A DNA stretch of 64,000 nucleotides. Source: Botryosphaeria dothidea (Eukaryota > Ascomycota > Dothideomycetes > Botryosphaeriales > Botryosphaeriaceae). A program made the position numbers and the translations under genes. Shown piece after piece: positions 9,584 to 21,000 of this stretch (positions are counted from its first letter, which is position 1; every line of letters starts with the position of its first letter). Below the pieces are notes generated by a model. That model saw only the letters and a program-made list of their open reading frames with translations. It was not told the DNA's origin and did no database searches. The stretch covers positions 3,534,001-3,598,000 of the forward strand of contig WWBZ02000051.1 in NCBI GenBank assembly GCA_011503125.2, given 5' to 3'.

Positions 9584-10920
9584 TGCTTGCGGTGTTGATT
9601 GGGGGAATATTGGCGAGACTGGCTGTTTCGGCAGTGATGAGTCCCACCGATGGATTAATGGGGTGACAACAGTCGCGGCGGACACTCTTCATCTTCCAGA
9701 TCGTTACAAAAACATTCCAGATCTTTATCACCCTCACAGAGATCACAAATGCTTCTCAAAGTTTGAACCCTATCGCATAGGCCTTGCTCATCATTCTGGG
9801 CCCGTCAGTCACATCCATCTTCTCATATACTCACCGCAAATTTGCCATTTGCTCGTAGAATATAAAAGACCAGCCCCTATCCAATAAGTTTCACTGCATC
9901 ATGTAGCACGATAGCAGACTGGTTCCCTGTTCCATACCGCGTAGCCATATGAAGAAGGTTCCAATGCAGAACAATGAAGCCGCAAAACTGAGTCTCTACA
10001 TGTCAATGGTTGCTCGCGTTCAAAGATGAACAAGTTGAAGCGCGTAGACCATAACGTCAAGTCATGGGGAATTCATTTATCCTTGAATGGAAAGGAGACG
10101 CGCTTGCTGGCGATCGTGAGCAGGCTCGATACCCATCCGGAAGTACAGGCACTACCACAGCGGTATTTGAGCAGATTATTATTCCGAGTTGGCTGTCCAA
10201 ATCGGCTCATTGAAAGAGCAAAGGGTATATGTATGGCAGAAATTACTGACCTTCCGCAGGTAGTACTGACGACTACTGTGTACTCGAGGCTTGCTGTAAA
10301 ATGCCACAACAATGGACACAGGAGCGGTTGTCTCAAAGTTAGAAATGTTTTGAACTCTGCGAAGTCGCTTCTTCTCTTCAATGCATGACGACAATTGCAA
10401 CAATGTGCCCAGGGTCCGATATCACATTGGATGTTATTTGCGTCAGGATAATGCCCTTTTCATCACGTTAGCAGAGGCTGGGTGTTTCAATGGAGCACCC
10501 AAGTTGTCTTTGCAGAGACGAAGCAGCTATGGACGTGGAGAGTGAGTGATCTGACCTCAATGGGTGCGCCGGTCACATTTCCGTTCTATGAATGATGTCG
10601 GGAGCATCTGCATTGTCTTGCTGTGTCAGTCCTCTGGGTGACCGATGAAACTTGATATGCTTGCGCGGGCAGCAGTGTGCTAAGAGGGTGGACATGCGAA
10701 TCCGAGGCTGCTGAACGCTATTCACTGTACTGGTCTTGGGCAAGTTCCGGCGGGACCCATGCGCATCAGATTTGGCCTGGTTGGGTGGGATCGCCGCTCG
10801 TGGCTGCCTTGTTTTGTCGTCGAGAGGGCGGCGTTAAGAACCGGGCGTCACGTCAACAGCGCCGGCCGTCTCCCTCTCCCCTTCAACGAACGCACTACAG
10901 CCCCACAACTATCCGCCCCA
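9584..10920. other. Intergenic region, leader of next gene
   Basis: No gene is supported. Sequence from about 10700 to 10920 becomes GC-rich and open in the frame of the downstream gene, but reads like its leader (the in-frame ATG at 10759 gives a basic, unconvincing extension). Confidence 0.35.
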
Positions 10921-11481
10921 ATGCAGCACATCCAGCTGGATCTTGATAATACTTACTATTCTCTTTACTCCCACCGCGTCCGCGCTCCGCATGAGCCTCT
11001 TCCCAGCGTCATCTCACCCGTCGTCGACACGCTCCAAACAGACATTATCGCACCGGAGCCGTTGCCCTCTCTTACTCAACCCACGGATTTCGCTCCAATA
11101 GATCTCGCTCCCGTCAACGACATGCCTTTCCGTGGAAATGATAGGCCTGGTTGGTCATGGGGCATTTCCGACCCTTCACTGATCGTCGGCGTGATCGCGC
11201 TTGGAATTTTTATCAGGTTCTTCAACGTGCCGCGCATGCCGGCCCGCGGCCTGGAAGAACAGGAGCAACCTACTCCTCCAACACCTGTGAACGAGGAGCC
11301 CGCTGAGGAGACATCCGCTGAGGAGCAATCTACTGAGGCTACTGAGGAGGAGCTTCCTCACCAGGCCCCCGCTGCTCTCAAGCCCGATGTTGGTGCTATT
11401 TCTGCTGACCGTGCGGGTCGCACAGCGATGGACAAGGGGTACAAGACGCAGGGCTACGAGGGAGACCGGGAGGACAATTGA
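10921..11481 (+). CDS. Small single-pass membrane protein, hypothetical
   Basis: A single exon encodes 186 residues from ATG 10921 (MQHIQLDLDNTYYSLYSHRV). An in-frame ATG at 10759 would add 54 residues of leader-like sequence; I prefer the later start because the protein becomes acidic and ordered from there. Residues about 1-75 are Pro-rich. A single hydrophobic segment, about residues 86-103 (SLIVGVIALGIFIRFFNV), should span a membrane. The C-terminal 80 residues are very acidic (repeated EE, Thr and Pro) and end in KGYKTQGYEGDREDN. There is no signal peptide, so a tail-anchored or type II/III topology in an internal membrane is plausible. No family is recognised. Confidence 0.6.
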   Translation: MQHIQLDLDNTYYSLYSHRVRAPHEPLPSVISPVVDTLQTDIIAPEPLPSLTQPTDFAPIDLAPVNDMPFRGNDRPGWSWGISDPSLIVGVIALGIFIRFFNVPRMPARGLEEQEQPTPPTPVNEEPAEETSAEEQSTEATEEELPHQAPAALKPDVGAISADRAGRTAMDKGYKTQGYEGDREDN

Positions 11482-12655
11482 GAGGCCAATCAGTGAGCTT
11501 TTGATGTTATCTCGGCGTGCGCAAACCTGACAGGCTCTCAATTCACATTGATCACTCTGTAAGTACCATGCCGAGCCTTCTTCGCACATCCGCATCCTGA
11601 CTGATTCGTTGCCCTTCTGTTTAGCTACACCGCGGAATATTCCTGGTAAGAGGCTAGCTCACGCAAATTCTCTTTACTTCTCTCATTTCCATGATTTCGA
11701 GGTATTTTCACCCGCTTCAGATGCTAGGGGCTCAATGCTAACACCTGGCAGAACGCATTCGGCGAATCGAGACTACTTTCTATTGCTTTTCCCGTACGCG
11801 GCTTGCCGTATTGCCGAATTCTTCAACAAGGATGCTCCTGGATTCCTTCCCGAACACAGCTGCTGCTGACAATGGACATTGGGGTACAACTAGTGGCAGT
11901 GAATTCATGGGATATGTGGCGCTTTTTGGTCAAAGACGGAGTGGCGCATCGTGTATGGGCATAACGGCATTGTCACCATTGAGCATTGTTCAGTGTTCTG
12001 TCAAATCTGAGCTTCTCTAAAGCGTATGCATGATTCAAAGAAACTTCCTTCAGCGTCGAACTACTATGTGCCATGTGAACTAAACATGTCTCTTCCGTTT
12101 CAATCTCTGCACGCACGCGATGTGGTGACATATGGTTTGCCTCAGGTGGAGGAACCCCTTACTTTTAGCCGTCGAGAAAGAGTCACGCAATGTAGCTGGT
12201 TCTGTTGACTCTATTGCGGCGCCAAAATATCTACAGTCAGTGTCCAAAACGGATCTTTGCCTTGAGTGTTAATACCAAGTATCAAGCCGCAGCTGATGAG
12301 AACGCGCAACATGACATATGTCTTGAAAAGTTGCAGCGATGCGGGGCAGCAGGAGATTTCCAGTCACATTGACCTGCATGTTGACACGTCTATAGACCCG
12401 CTTCTGGCGGCGGCGCTAGTCAGCAAAGTGACTCACTCACGGATTTGTGATGAAGATCTTCAGTTACAAACGCAGGGCTCCATGCTGAAGTCACATGCGG
12501 CCCTCTCCCTTCCTGGGCGACGCGAATCACAGCAGATGCTGCCGCTAACCAGATCGAGAAATGGTACGTAGGCTGAATAACCCTTTCAGGTTGCCCCGTC
12601 CATGACATCCCTGCCAGGGTGCCTCGTGCCAGCTGTGCGAGCGACCGACCGCCCT
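11482..12655. other. Gene-poor spacer
   Basis: Short frames only. There is no domain, splice structure or RNA gene that I can support. Confidence 0.35.
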
Positions 12656-12830
12656 TGACCGCTCGCCTACAAATACCCTCCCCCCCTCCACTTCATGACC
12701 TCCTTTTTTCTCTTCCAAACTTTTCGGTGGTACATGCGACCGCCCTCCCGTGGGTTTCGGGCATCTCTTCCATGGAAGAATGTCTGGCGCTTTGGACATC
12801 ACAGTGCCTTCGACTGGCGGCCTTTTGACC
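12656..12830 (+). repeat. Possible partial copy of the dispersed repeat
   Basis: The order CTCGCCTACAAATACCCTCC, further C residues, ACTTC, a CCTTTTTTCTCTTCC tract and then a GC-rich segment resembles the left part of copy A at 7776, including the CTCGCCT start. The near-identical core of copies A and B is not clearly present, so this may be a diverged fragment or a similar promoter-like sequence. Confidence 0.35.
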
Positions 12831-15249
12831 CATGCCTGTTCTTTGGTTAACTACACTTAGAGTGACACGTCCTAGATTAAAATGGCACAGATGTACCGTC
12901 ACCTGGCTACAAAGTGTCAGAACGTTGGAAAGAGCGGCCGACAAAGCTTGGTAGATAATAATAGATAATTGAGATCTTTTGGAAACGTATGTTTGCTTTC
13001 CTGTCGTGCGTGTTCTGACCTGACCTTGGGTGCACTTGTTTCTGTGATATCAGCTCATGGGTAAACGCGCCACTGCGATCGGAGTACCTTTGCTGGCGAT
13101 CGCGAGTTTTTCATGGGCGTGACCGTGGCGTTGAACGCGCTGCGTGTGATAGCCACCGCGGCGGCCGCTCATGAGGTCGCAGGCTCACGACGTGTCGCCG
13201 ACACGAGCTTCTTGCCAGCGTTCCTTCATCATCGCTGTGCATCATTTTTGAAGTCGTTTCTGATGCCTGGCTGTTGCGCTCACCTTGACTTTTGTGTTGG
13301 TGTCGTTGTTGAGGCGACGCTGCCGTCAACACAGTCGCTCGATGCCCTGCTGGCGCCGCGAAAGGCGGCATCGCTGAGCGTGCCCTTGGACCCCGTGGAA
13401 CTCCTGATCGCATGCAGATGTCCGGGTATCTGAGATATTCTCCTGGTGTTGACATCGTCCCACGGACATCCCGCTTCGTCGACGCATCAACGCGGTCCTC
13501 GGCGGAGTGGCCCCATGCGAGGGGCAACAGCCCCTCGACCTGCCACCTAGAGTTCCGTCCAGCATGTCCCCATACGAAACAATTCTTGTAGATGGACATC
13601 ACTCACACCAGATCACGACAGGATTCACATGCCATGCAAACAACATGCGAGGGCTGTCTGAACCTAGTGCCGGCGGTTAAGCTCCTCGCCGAGGACGCGC
13701 AGCAGAGCGAGTCAAACCCTAGAAAGTTGCTCTCGAGGAGATCATCGTGCCGCTGGGCATTTAGTAGGTATCAGTGCAGGTGGATCCAATTGCACGGATG
13801 CAGAGCGCATGGAATAGCCCGAGAAGTGATGTGGATTTGCAACGTGCTACCCTGGACGACTCAAGCGCACAAGGTCGACAGATCTGTTTCCGTGCGCGCC
13901 GGCGTGAAAGCATTCAATTCCTCCGTATAAGCTCATAGTAGTAGTCGCCTCCAAAAGAAAAGGTCCTGTGCTTTTCTGTGAATTCAACCATGCCAGCGGC
14001 CGCGTGCGCGAGCCGAGCGCGATGACGTGCTTCGCGGTCAGCCGCTGTCCCGCTAATATATTCGTCGGCATTCCAGAAGAGCCTAGCTCAGTGTGTTACT
14101 TCTGCCTGGGGCGTGGCGAGTGGGGCTCGTGCGTTGGGCGGAGGTTGCGGCGCTGTTTCTTTTCGCTCGCGCGCTCGCCGTCTTCCTCCTCGACTTCATC
14201 TTTCTCTTCACCACTTCACCCTACTCCGCAAAATTTCCTCTTCGCTCTTCGTCCACGCTGCCTCATCCAGCTCCTGAAAGACAGCTGCTCGTTTCACTAT
14301 CCTCATCGCACGACATCCGCCGGCTTTCGCTTGCTGTGATGCGTCGTGAGGAAGAGCGTGCCTCCCTGCCACTTCAACCACATGCGCTGCGCGTCGCCTC
14401 GCGCAGTCTCTGCTCCATAAAAGATAATTTCAGCCAATGTAAGTACATCTGCAGTATTAAGCTCATCTTCAGGCCGCAAGAAATCCTCTCGTCACTCCAC
14501 TTCATGGTAGGCTTGTCTTCTGTTGGCTGGTCATTGACATCCACCTCAGATCTTCTTGAAAACGCCTTTCTAGTCTCGCCGCAGCCTACCCCTTCCCAGG
14601 AACATTGCATGCAGTGCCGCGAGGTTCCTTTACACGATTCTCTCTTAAGAGCCCTTCAAGGCCTTGCCTCACTTGTCGCTAACTCCGTCCTCTTACCGCC
14701 ACTGCACGCTTTCACCCTGCGCTTGACGGTGTCGCTAAATCAACAACTCTTACAGTGTTCATCGTGGAAAGATAGAATGAGTACCATCTCTGGCTCTATC
14801 TCGCACTCGGAGCTTTGAGCCTGGCATATGATTAGGATCCATCTGCTCTGTGCCAATAACAAAACAACTGCCGCCACTTTCTTGATTTTCGCCAATTAAA
14901 TCCCAGGCATTCAGCAGCTTACATACCAACGTTGTGCCTATCATGACTTCTTCCTGAGCCGCTTTTGTCTCTGCTGATCGTCGCAGATAGTTCTGCCCTT
15001 ACTACCTCAAAGCCTGTTTTGAAGCTACATTACCTGTTTACTGGCTGGACGTTGCAGAATTTCCAGCGCTGCATCGAGTGAGTCGACCGTTTCTCTCCAC
15101 TTCAGTCTGCATTCCGTTTTTTTCTTTTTCACCCTCGATCCACTGCAACATGACCCCGCTTTGGGGGTTCCTGGCGTCTTGTCTCCAGGCCAGGGACCCA
15201 CGGCGGTGGGGAAAAGCAAAATAATATCTGCTGAGATCGACTTACCTTG
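12831..15249. other. Gene-poor region
   Basis: GC-rich blocks with NotI-type GCGGCCGC (near 13160) alternate with pyrimidine-rich sequence (14150-14800). Open frames up to 241 codons exist, but they are rich in Leu/Ser/Phe from C/T tracts and have no domains. The segment 14430-14600 has donor-like GTAAGT and CAG sites. It could be a noncoding transcript, but I see no direct support. Confidence 0.35.
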
Positions 15250-16738
15250 CCTTGACGATCTATGTTGAGGCACCGGTAAAACTCCTTGTGGGGTGGGTTG
15301 TACGTGTCGGGGCGTTGGCATTTCGGAGCTTGCGTCGCGAGCTGCCATCTGATCGGCCTCATTACGATACCATCACAACGCCGACTGGAGCTCCCTGTCA
15401 GACAGCAATGTCGGGGACGTCATTTAGGCATGGGCTTTGGTCGAGCTCAGTGGGACGTGTGTGCTTTCCACTAGCGAGCCGCTGCTGAGCATCTTGCTCG
15501 CGAGATGTCTCAGACATGGGTTTACCCCCATGTCGCAGCGATCCCGGGCGTCTTGCTGAGCACACATGTGATGGAACATTCCCCCTTTTGATCTTTCTTC
15601 TTTGGCTTTTCTCTTTTTATCAATACTAACTAACATGCGGAACAGGTTTCCGCTTCACACTCAGTTTGCCGTTTACCGCTTGCACCACCCTCGTTCACTT
15701 CAGCTACCTTGCTCAACTATCAAGAACTGGTGGACAGCAGAAGGCCCTGACCGTTCGCATTACACTCACCTCGCCGAACAAAGATACCACTACTACGATC
15801 GAATGATACTGAAGTGTCAGATCACGATGTCGGTGCTCGCTATCTTGCGAGGATCTCGGTCGAACTTCCCAAGACTCTCCGCTGGAGCAAAATCTCCCAT
15901 ACAAACGAAAGACGACACGATTTTGTTATGCAGCGCAAAATGTAGCGCTCTCGGGATGAACCTTCGCAAAGTATAACAAACGGTGGGAAATTCCCTTCTT
16001 TCCTTTCTTTCCATTCACATGCCTGAGCATTGATACTCTTGTGCACTCCACTCTTCCCCTGACATTCCCTCGCTTCTTTCTTCTTCATCCGGCGCTCTAT
16101 ATGATCTCAACTCTTCCCCATGTTGATGATCAACTGAACGGTGCCGAACATCAAACAATATCCACTGTCAAAATAGGCTGGCAACTCCCGGTAAGACCGC
16201 AATGCCTGGGGCTGCTCTTGGATCATGGGTCGTCAGCCGTGCTCAATGTTGCTACGAGAGCTTCCGCATTTGTTCTCTTAAGTATGTCAACCGCAGCACT
16301 GGATATCTCATAGCAAGCGTGAGCGCCACAACAGTATGACATTTTTTTTTTCTTGTTCTTCGTGTTTGTCTTTATTCCAAGTCATCTTCATTCCCTTTCT
16401 TCTTCGCTCAAACACCCTTTCCATGCATCTTCGCTCTGATTTTTGAGCTGGAATTACCGGTGGGCCGCATGAATGCTCCGCTATCACCCCCATTGGAGAC
16501 GTTCGAGGCACAAGCCGAAGATAAAATACCCACCCACTGCTCAGCACCGGCCGAGAAACTCCCTGTCAGACCGCAATGTCGGGGATTCTTCATGGGTTCT
16601 TGGTCGTGCTCAACGGGTCGCGAGATGTTCCGAGTCTTTGAAGTGACATCTCCGCCGTCGAAAGACGTGTGGATCAAGGCAGCTCAATCAGCCCAATCTC
16701 GGATAACTCGTGGCATTGGTTGAGCACTATAGCTGTGG

Positions 16739-16753
16739 GACATTCACGATGTC
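16739..16753 (+). other. Second hairpin within an array unit
   Basis: GACAT-TCACG-ATGTC forms a 5-bp stem directly before the pyrimidine tract of the fourth unit. The next unit has GACAT-TTATCC-ATGTC at 17173-17188, with the same stem and a different loop. Confidence 0.5.
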
Positions 16754-17639
16754 TCTTTTTCTCTTTCCCTTTTTCTTTTGTCGTCTTTTCCTTTTCCCTC
16801 CTTCTTTTGGTTTTTTGCTCTGTTCTCCTCATCCTGGACATTCTTTTACCGGCACGCCAATGATCTTTGACTTACTCCATGTCTATGGTCAAATAGCTTG
16901 TGTCGAATAACGATACCACCGCCAGTTATTTACGGCAGCCTCCTGTCAGACCGAGATGTCGGGGACCGCTCCAGGAGCATAGGCTGCTGTCGTGCAGGGC
17001 GGGCTGGAGCCTCGCGAGACTGCTTGGAACAGCAGATTCTGAAGTGGTTGTTCATCGATTGGACGGCTTAGGTCGAGCGCCTACCGGCTCACCTGGGGGA
17101 AAAGGAGGTAACGTGGGGCCCGGGGGGTTGGCAAGCAGTCTCTGCCCAGCGTGGCTCGGCTTTGTGCGGTGGGACATTTATCCATGTCTCTTGTATTGGT
17201 CGACTGACCACTCATTTCATTACCATCAGCACGTTTTGTTTTTCTTTTTCTTGCAATCGGCATGCCGCCAATCTCGTCGTTTCCCATGACGGCGATTGAA
17301 CAGCACGATCCCGTAGATCGACACCATCGCCACGACCGACAGGTGCTCCTCGTCAGACAGCATATGTCGGGGATCGCTCGTGTTCGGGCATGGGCATCCG
17401 TCGTGCGTAGAAGGTCATGCGAGGCTCCAGCCGCTCCTGTGAAGAGAAGCTACCGTATGGTATCACAGGGAACGCCAAATGCAACGAACTGGTCTTTGGA
17501 TTACACGCAACCAGCCTCGAGGCGAGAGGGGATAACAACGACGGTGGGCACTGGGGGCTTTATCATAGCAGTCGGATCTCGCAGGACTTGGCTACGCTTC
17601 ACGGCGATGGGACATTTTCTTCATCTCGCATGTTGAGAT

Positions 17640-17670
17640 GTCTCTCTCTCTCTCTCTCTCTCTCTCTTCA
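17640..17670. repeat. (CT)n microsatellite
   Basis: A run of about 14 CT repeats lies inside the pyrimidine tract of the sixth array unit. Confidence 0.9.
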
Positions 17671-18050
17671 AACGGCGCGCTGGCGATCGCGACAACTTTC
17701 CCATGTCGACGGTCGAGCAGCGTAGGCGCCGGAGATCGAAACACCACTACAGATTTTACCACATACCAACCGACACTCCTCGTTAGACAGCGATTGTCGG
17801 GGAAAGCCGAGAGGCGTGGGTGGAGGTTGCGCTTGACGGGCCATGAGCACTTTCCTGGCTGGCTGGACTGTAAGGTATCGACTCGAGGCCGGGCTACCAG
17901 CGACTGAAGCCGGTCTTGGGGGGAAGATGGCGGGTTCATTGTGGGGTCTGGGGGAAGCTCATGTGAACAGCCGGGAGAGCCATGGAAGCGCAGGCGGTTT
18001 TGCAGTGGGACATTTCTTTTATTAAACGTCATCTTTGGGTTGGTCTCTCT

Positions 18051-21000
18051 CGTTAGTAACCAACTTGATACTTTGGCTCGTACCAATCCTGAAAGGTCTT
18101 TCTCAACCGAGAAGGCTGATTGTTCTTAGAATGTCCTTTGTGATGCCCCGGTGACGTGTTCTTCACAGCACCAGGCAAGCCTTATGGCGCCTCGGGGGGG
18201 GCACGGTGTGTATATACGCAATGATTCCAATGCAGGCCAATCAAGTGAAGTATCTTATTCGCTCTTGAAGGTCGATGACCTAGTTGAGCAATGTGGAGAG
18301 GGAGGAAGCCTTGTATTTGGTTTCTGAGGTACAGAAACAAGATGGGCGTGTCGGATCATGGCCGCCAGTTCAAACAGATGAGCGTTTGGAGGTCTTTTTG
18401 CTCCTTGAAGATCCCGAATGGACAGCAATTATCAAAAGGAAACCATCCGCGAATGGTATGGACCTAGCAAATATTCGTCTTCGCTCTGCAAGAGTGAGTC
18501 TAGCGGCCGCATGACACCGCCAGACCGCACAGCCCGTGCTCGTTGGGCCAGAGGGTAGGGCTGGCGCCAGGCGTCCGAATTTGGCAGCCAGTTTGCCGCG
18601 CGATGAGCATGCAGCGCAAAGCAGATCGCAGTGAATGCCTCAGAGCCTCATAGAGAGAATGCATCGCTCATGTGTTAGAGCGTGGCCAGCGTGCTGACGG
18701 ACGGCGTTGGCGCGCGTCGCGGGATGGTGGATCGCGGCGGCGCTCACTTCAGCGCTGAACCGGTCGGCGGCGGGCGATCATCTGCCCCGCCTGCCCGCGC
18801 AGTCGGTTCCAGCGCTGGCCTAGCGATAAGGTGGATTGGACGCTCGCAGGCTCAGAGCACAGCGCGCATCGACTCCAGCAGCGGCGGCCGATGACGTACA
18901 CAGCTGCGTTTTGGACTTTGGCCCGCACCGGTCGGCGGCCACCTCAAGCCACAGCTCACTTGAAAAATTTTCCATCCGCTCGCATCTGACGTCACTGCCA
19001 GATCTTTCTTGCGCTGTGCTCGCTCTTGCGGCCGCTCAGTCGCGCGCCCATGCTGGCGCGGCCACGGCGCCGGTGAACGTCCGCCCGCGCTGCCATCTTA
19101 TTGCGCACAGAATCAGGCCTATCCCCCGCGACGATATTACCGCAGGAACTCGAAGTCGACTTTTTCAACATCCGTCCGCTCTGTGCTCTGACCGCGAGCT
19201 TCTGCCGCTGCCGGAGACGGCCACTGTGTCTGCAAGATCAGCGCGCATGCCACATCATCACTTACGCCATCACACCAATACTGATGGAAAGAGGGATAGG
19301 GAACATACTCGGACTATTGATATGGTCTCCAGATCATCATGCAAGGTAACAGAGATGGCTGAGCCGACTCATGTCTGGAACATCAGTTGCGTCAAGTGGA
19401 GCTGCTCAGGTTGGGTTGCAACATTGCTGCTCTCAATATGCGGATAATATCCACCTTGATATGGGACTTCTTCGAGGGATACTTGGGAAAGGGAAACAGT
19501 TGGTAGACACACTACGATAAGATCGTAGGCCGGATAATAATCTGGAATGCATAAAGTTGATACAACGCAATGCATGACTCTCTGGTAATGTGACGGCCTG
19601 CGGGGCGTTTGGGCAGTATTGAGTGAACATATGCCACCCTTGCCGCATTGTGATGCCAATGTAAAACCCTTGCCATCCAAAAGGCTGATGCGAGGCCTAA
19701 TGCTCACGGAGGGAACACAGAGTGGGAACAACCGAGCTCGGAACGGCGTGCGCACAAAGGAATGTCCTGTACAGGGCGGAAAGGTCAACCATGCTGCTCT
19801 CGTCACTCACGGAGAAACTGAGGTTATGTCACGTCTCGTTGCCGGTATTTGGCTCTCACTTGCTCTCAGTCATTCCGACATTCGCGGGACGTGGGAGCCA
19901 GCGCAGTGCAACTGCGTCTCTGGATTCTCAAGTAATCGGAAGGCAGGTAGTGATGGGTAAATCAGTCCATGGCCAACCGCTACTATATTACTCTCGCAAA
20001 GGTAATACCGCCACGAACATGCCCGGGTGATGAAGTCATCGCTGTTGTGAATGAACGCTGTGTGCGGGCGTGCTGGCGGCGGCGACCATCGCGCGTGCTC
20101 GTTTTAGCGGCCGCAGCGCCCACCAAACAGGCCTGAAGATCGTCATGCATGTCCACATTAGGGTTGATGCCTAACCGCATGGTGTCCCCGCGGGCAGACA
20201 CCCCTGCAGCCGCTGCAACTGCTGCACCTGCCCATCATGTCCGTGCGCCACCGGCCAGCCTTTATTAATTCGCCCACACACCTGCCGACCTCCCCCTCCT
20301 CTTCATCCTCCACACTACCTTCAGGAAGATCTTCCTCCTGTCCAAGCTCACAGCCTCTCTGCACCTTCAGGGCTTGGCCTCGAAGCCAAATTCAGCTCCG
20401 GGTAAGCTCATCTTCCTTCTGCAGCATCTCATCTCTTCACCCCGGCCGATGATGACCAAACTTACTCTTGAGTTGACTCGACAACCGGCTTCGCACCGCA
20501 CCGCGTAGGGCCTTGCGTCGCAAGTTACGACATGGTTGTCTATGAGAAAACAGAGCTCCTGACAGGCCATCCTCATGTCTCTCCTCTCATCTTCTCCACT
20601 TGGCTTGCGCAATCGCTAACTTCTGCGACACCTTCAGATCTTCTTTGTGCTTCTCGAGAGCTCACCTTCTACGCCTACCCCGCCGCCATCACAGTACGCT
20701 CTGAGCCACAACAAGGATGGATCCAAGCCTGTCACCTCTTCCGTCGCCCATCCCCCTTCTTCATGCCGACCTCGATCCTCGCGCAACCTTACCTCACTTC
20801 AACACAATGGTATGTCTTCACCTGTCTTTCCATTCCTTGCTGGCATATGATGAGAGGGATTTGATCCCTCATAAGGCAAAGAGTATTCACGCAACCAGCC
20901 TAGCCTTCTGGCGACGGCGCAGGCTTCGGGCCACGGTTGCACATGTCTGCACAAAGAGCTATGCCTGATCATGCCAAATTACATACCCGTCGTGATCTTC

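Larger units (their letters stand above)
15250..18050 (+). repeat. Degenerate tandem array of seven ~400-bp units
   Basis: Seven units are recognised by a hairpin core of the form CCCTGTCA-N8-TGTCGGGG at about 15393, 15811, 16185, 16561, 16941, 17348 and 17778, spaced 418, 374, 376, 380, 407 and 430 bp apart. Before the core each unit has a GATACCACCRCC-like motif. After it comes a CATGGG...GTCGTGC-like motif. About 150-260 bp later there is a (G)GACATT motif followed by a long pyrimidine tract. Units 2 and 3 are the most degraded. Open frames are not conserved between units, so the conserved signal is not protein. Orientation is given by the core as written. Confidence 0.8.

Noticed and set aside
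14093..14818. 241-codon plus-strand open frame in the gene desert
   Set aside because: Composition follows pyrimidine tracts (Leu/Ser/Phe); no domain or consistent gene structure.
15250..18050. CRISPR array reading of the repeated hairpin
   Set aside because: Units are ~400 bp, degenerate and eukaryotic; there are no short identical repeats with uniform spacers and no cas genes.
19369..19806. 145-codon minus-strand frame
   Set aside because: No domain, overlaps other frames, biased composition; not enough support.
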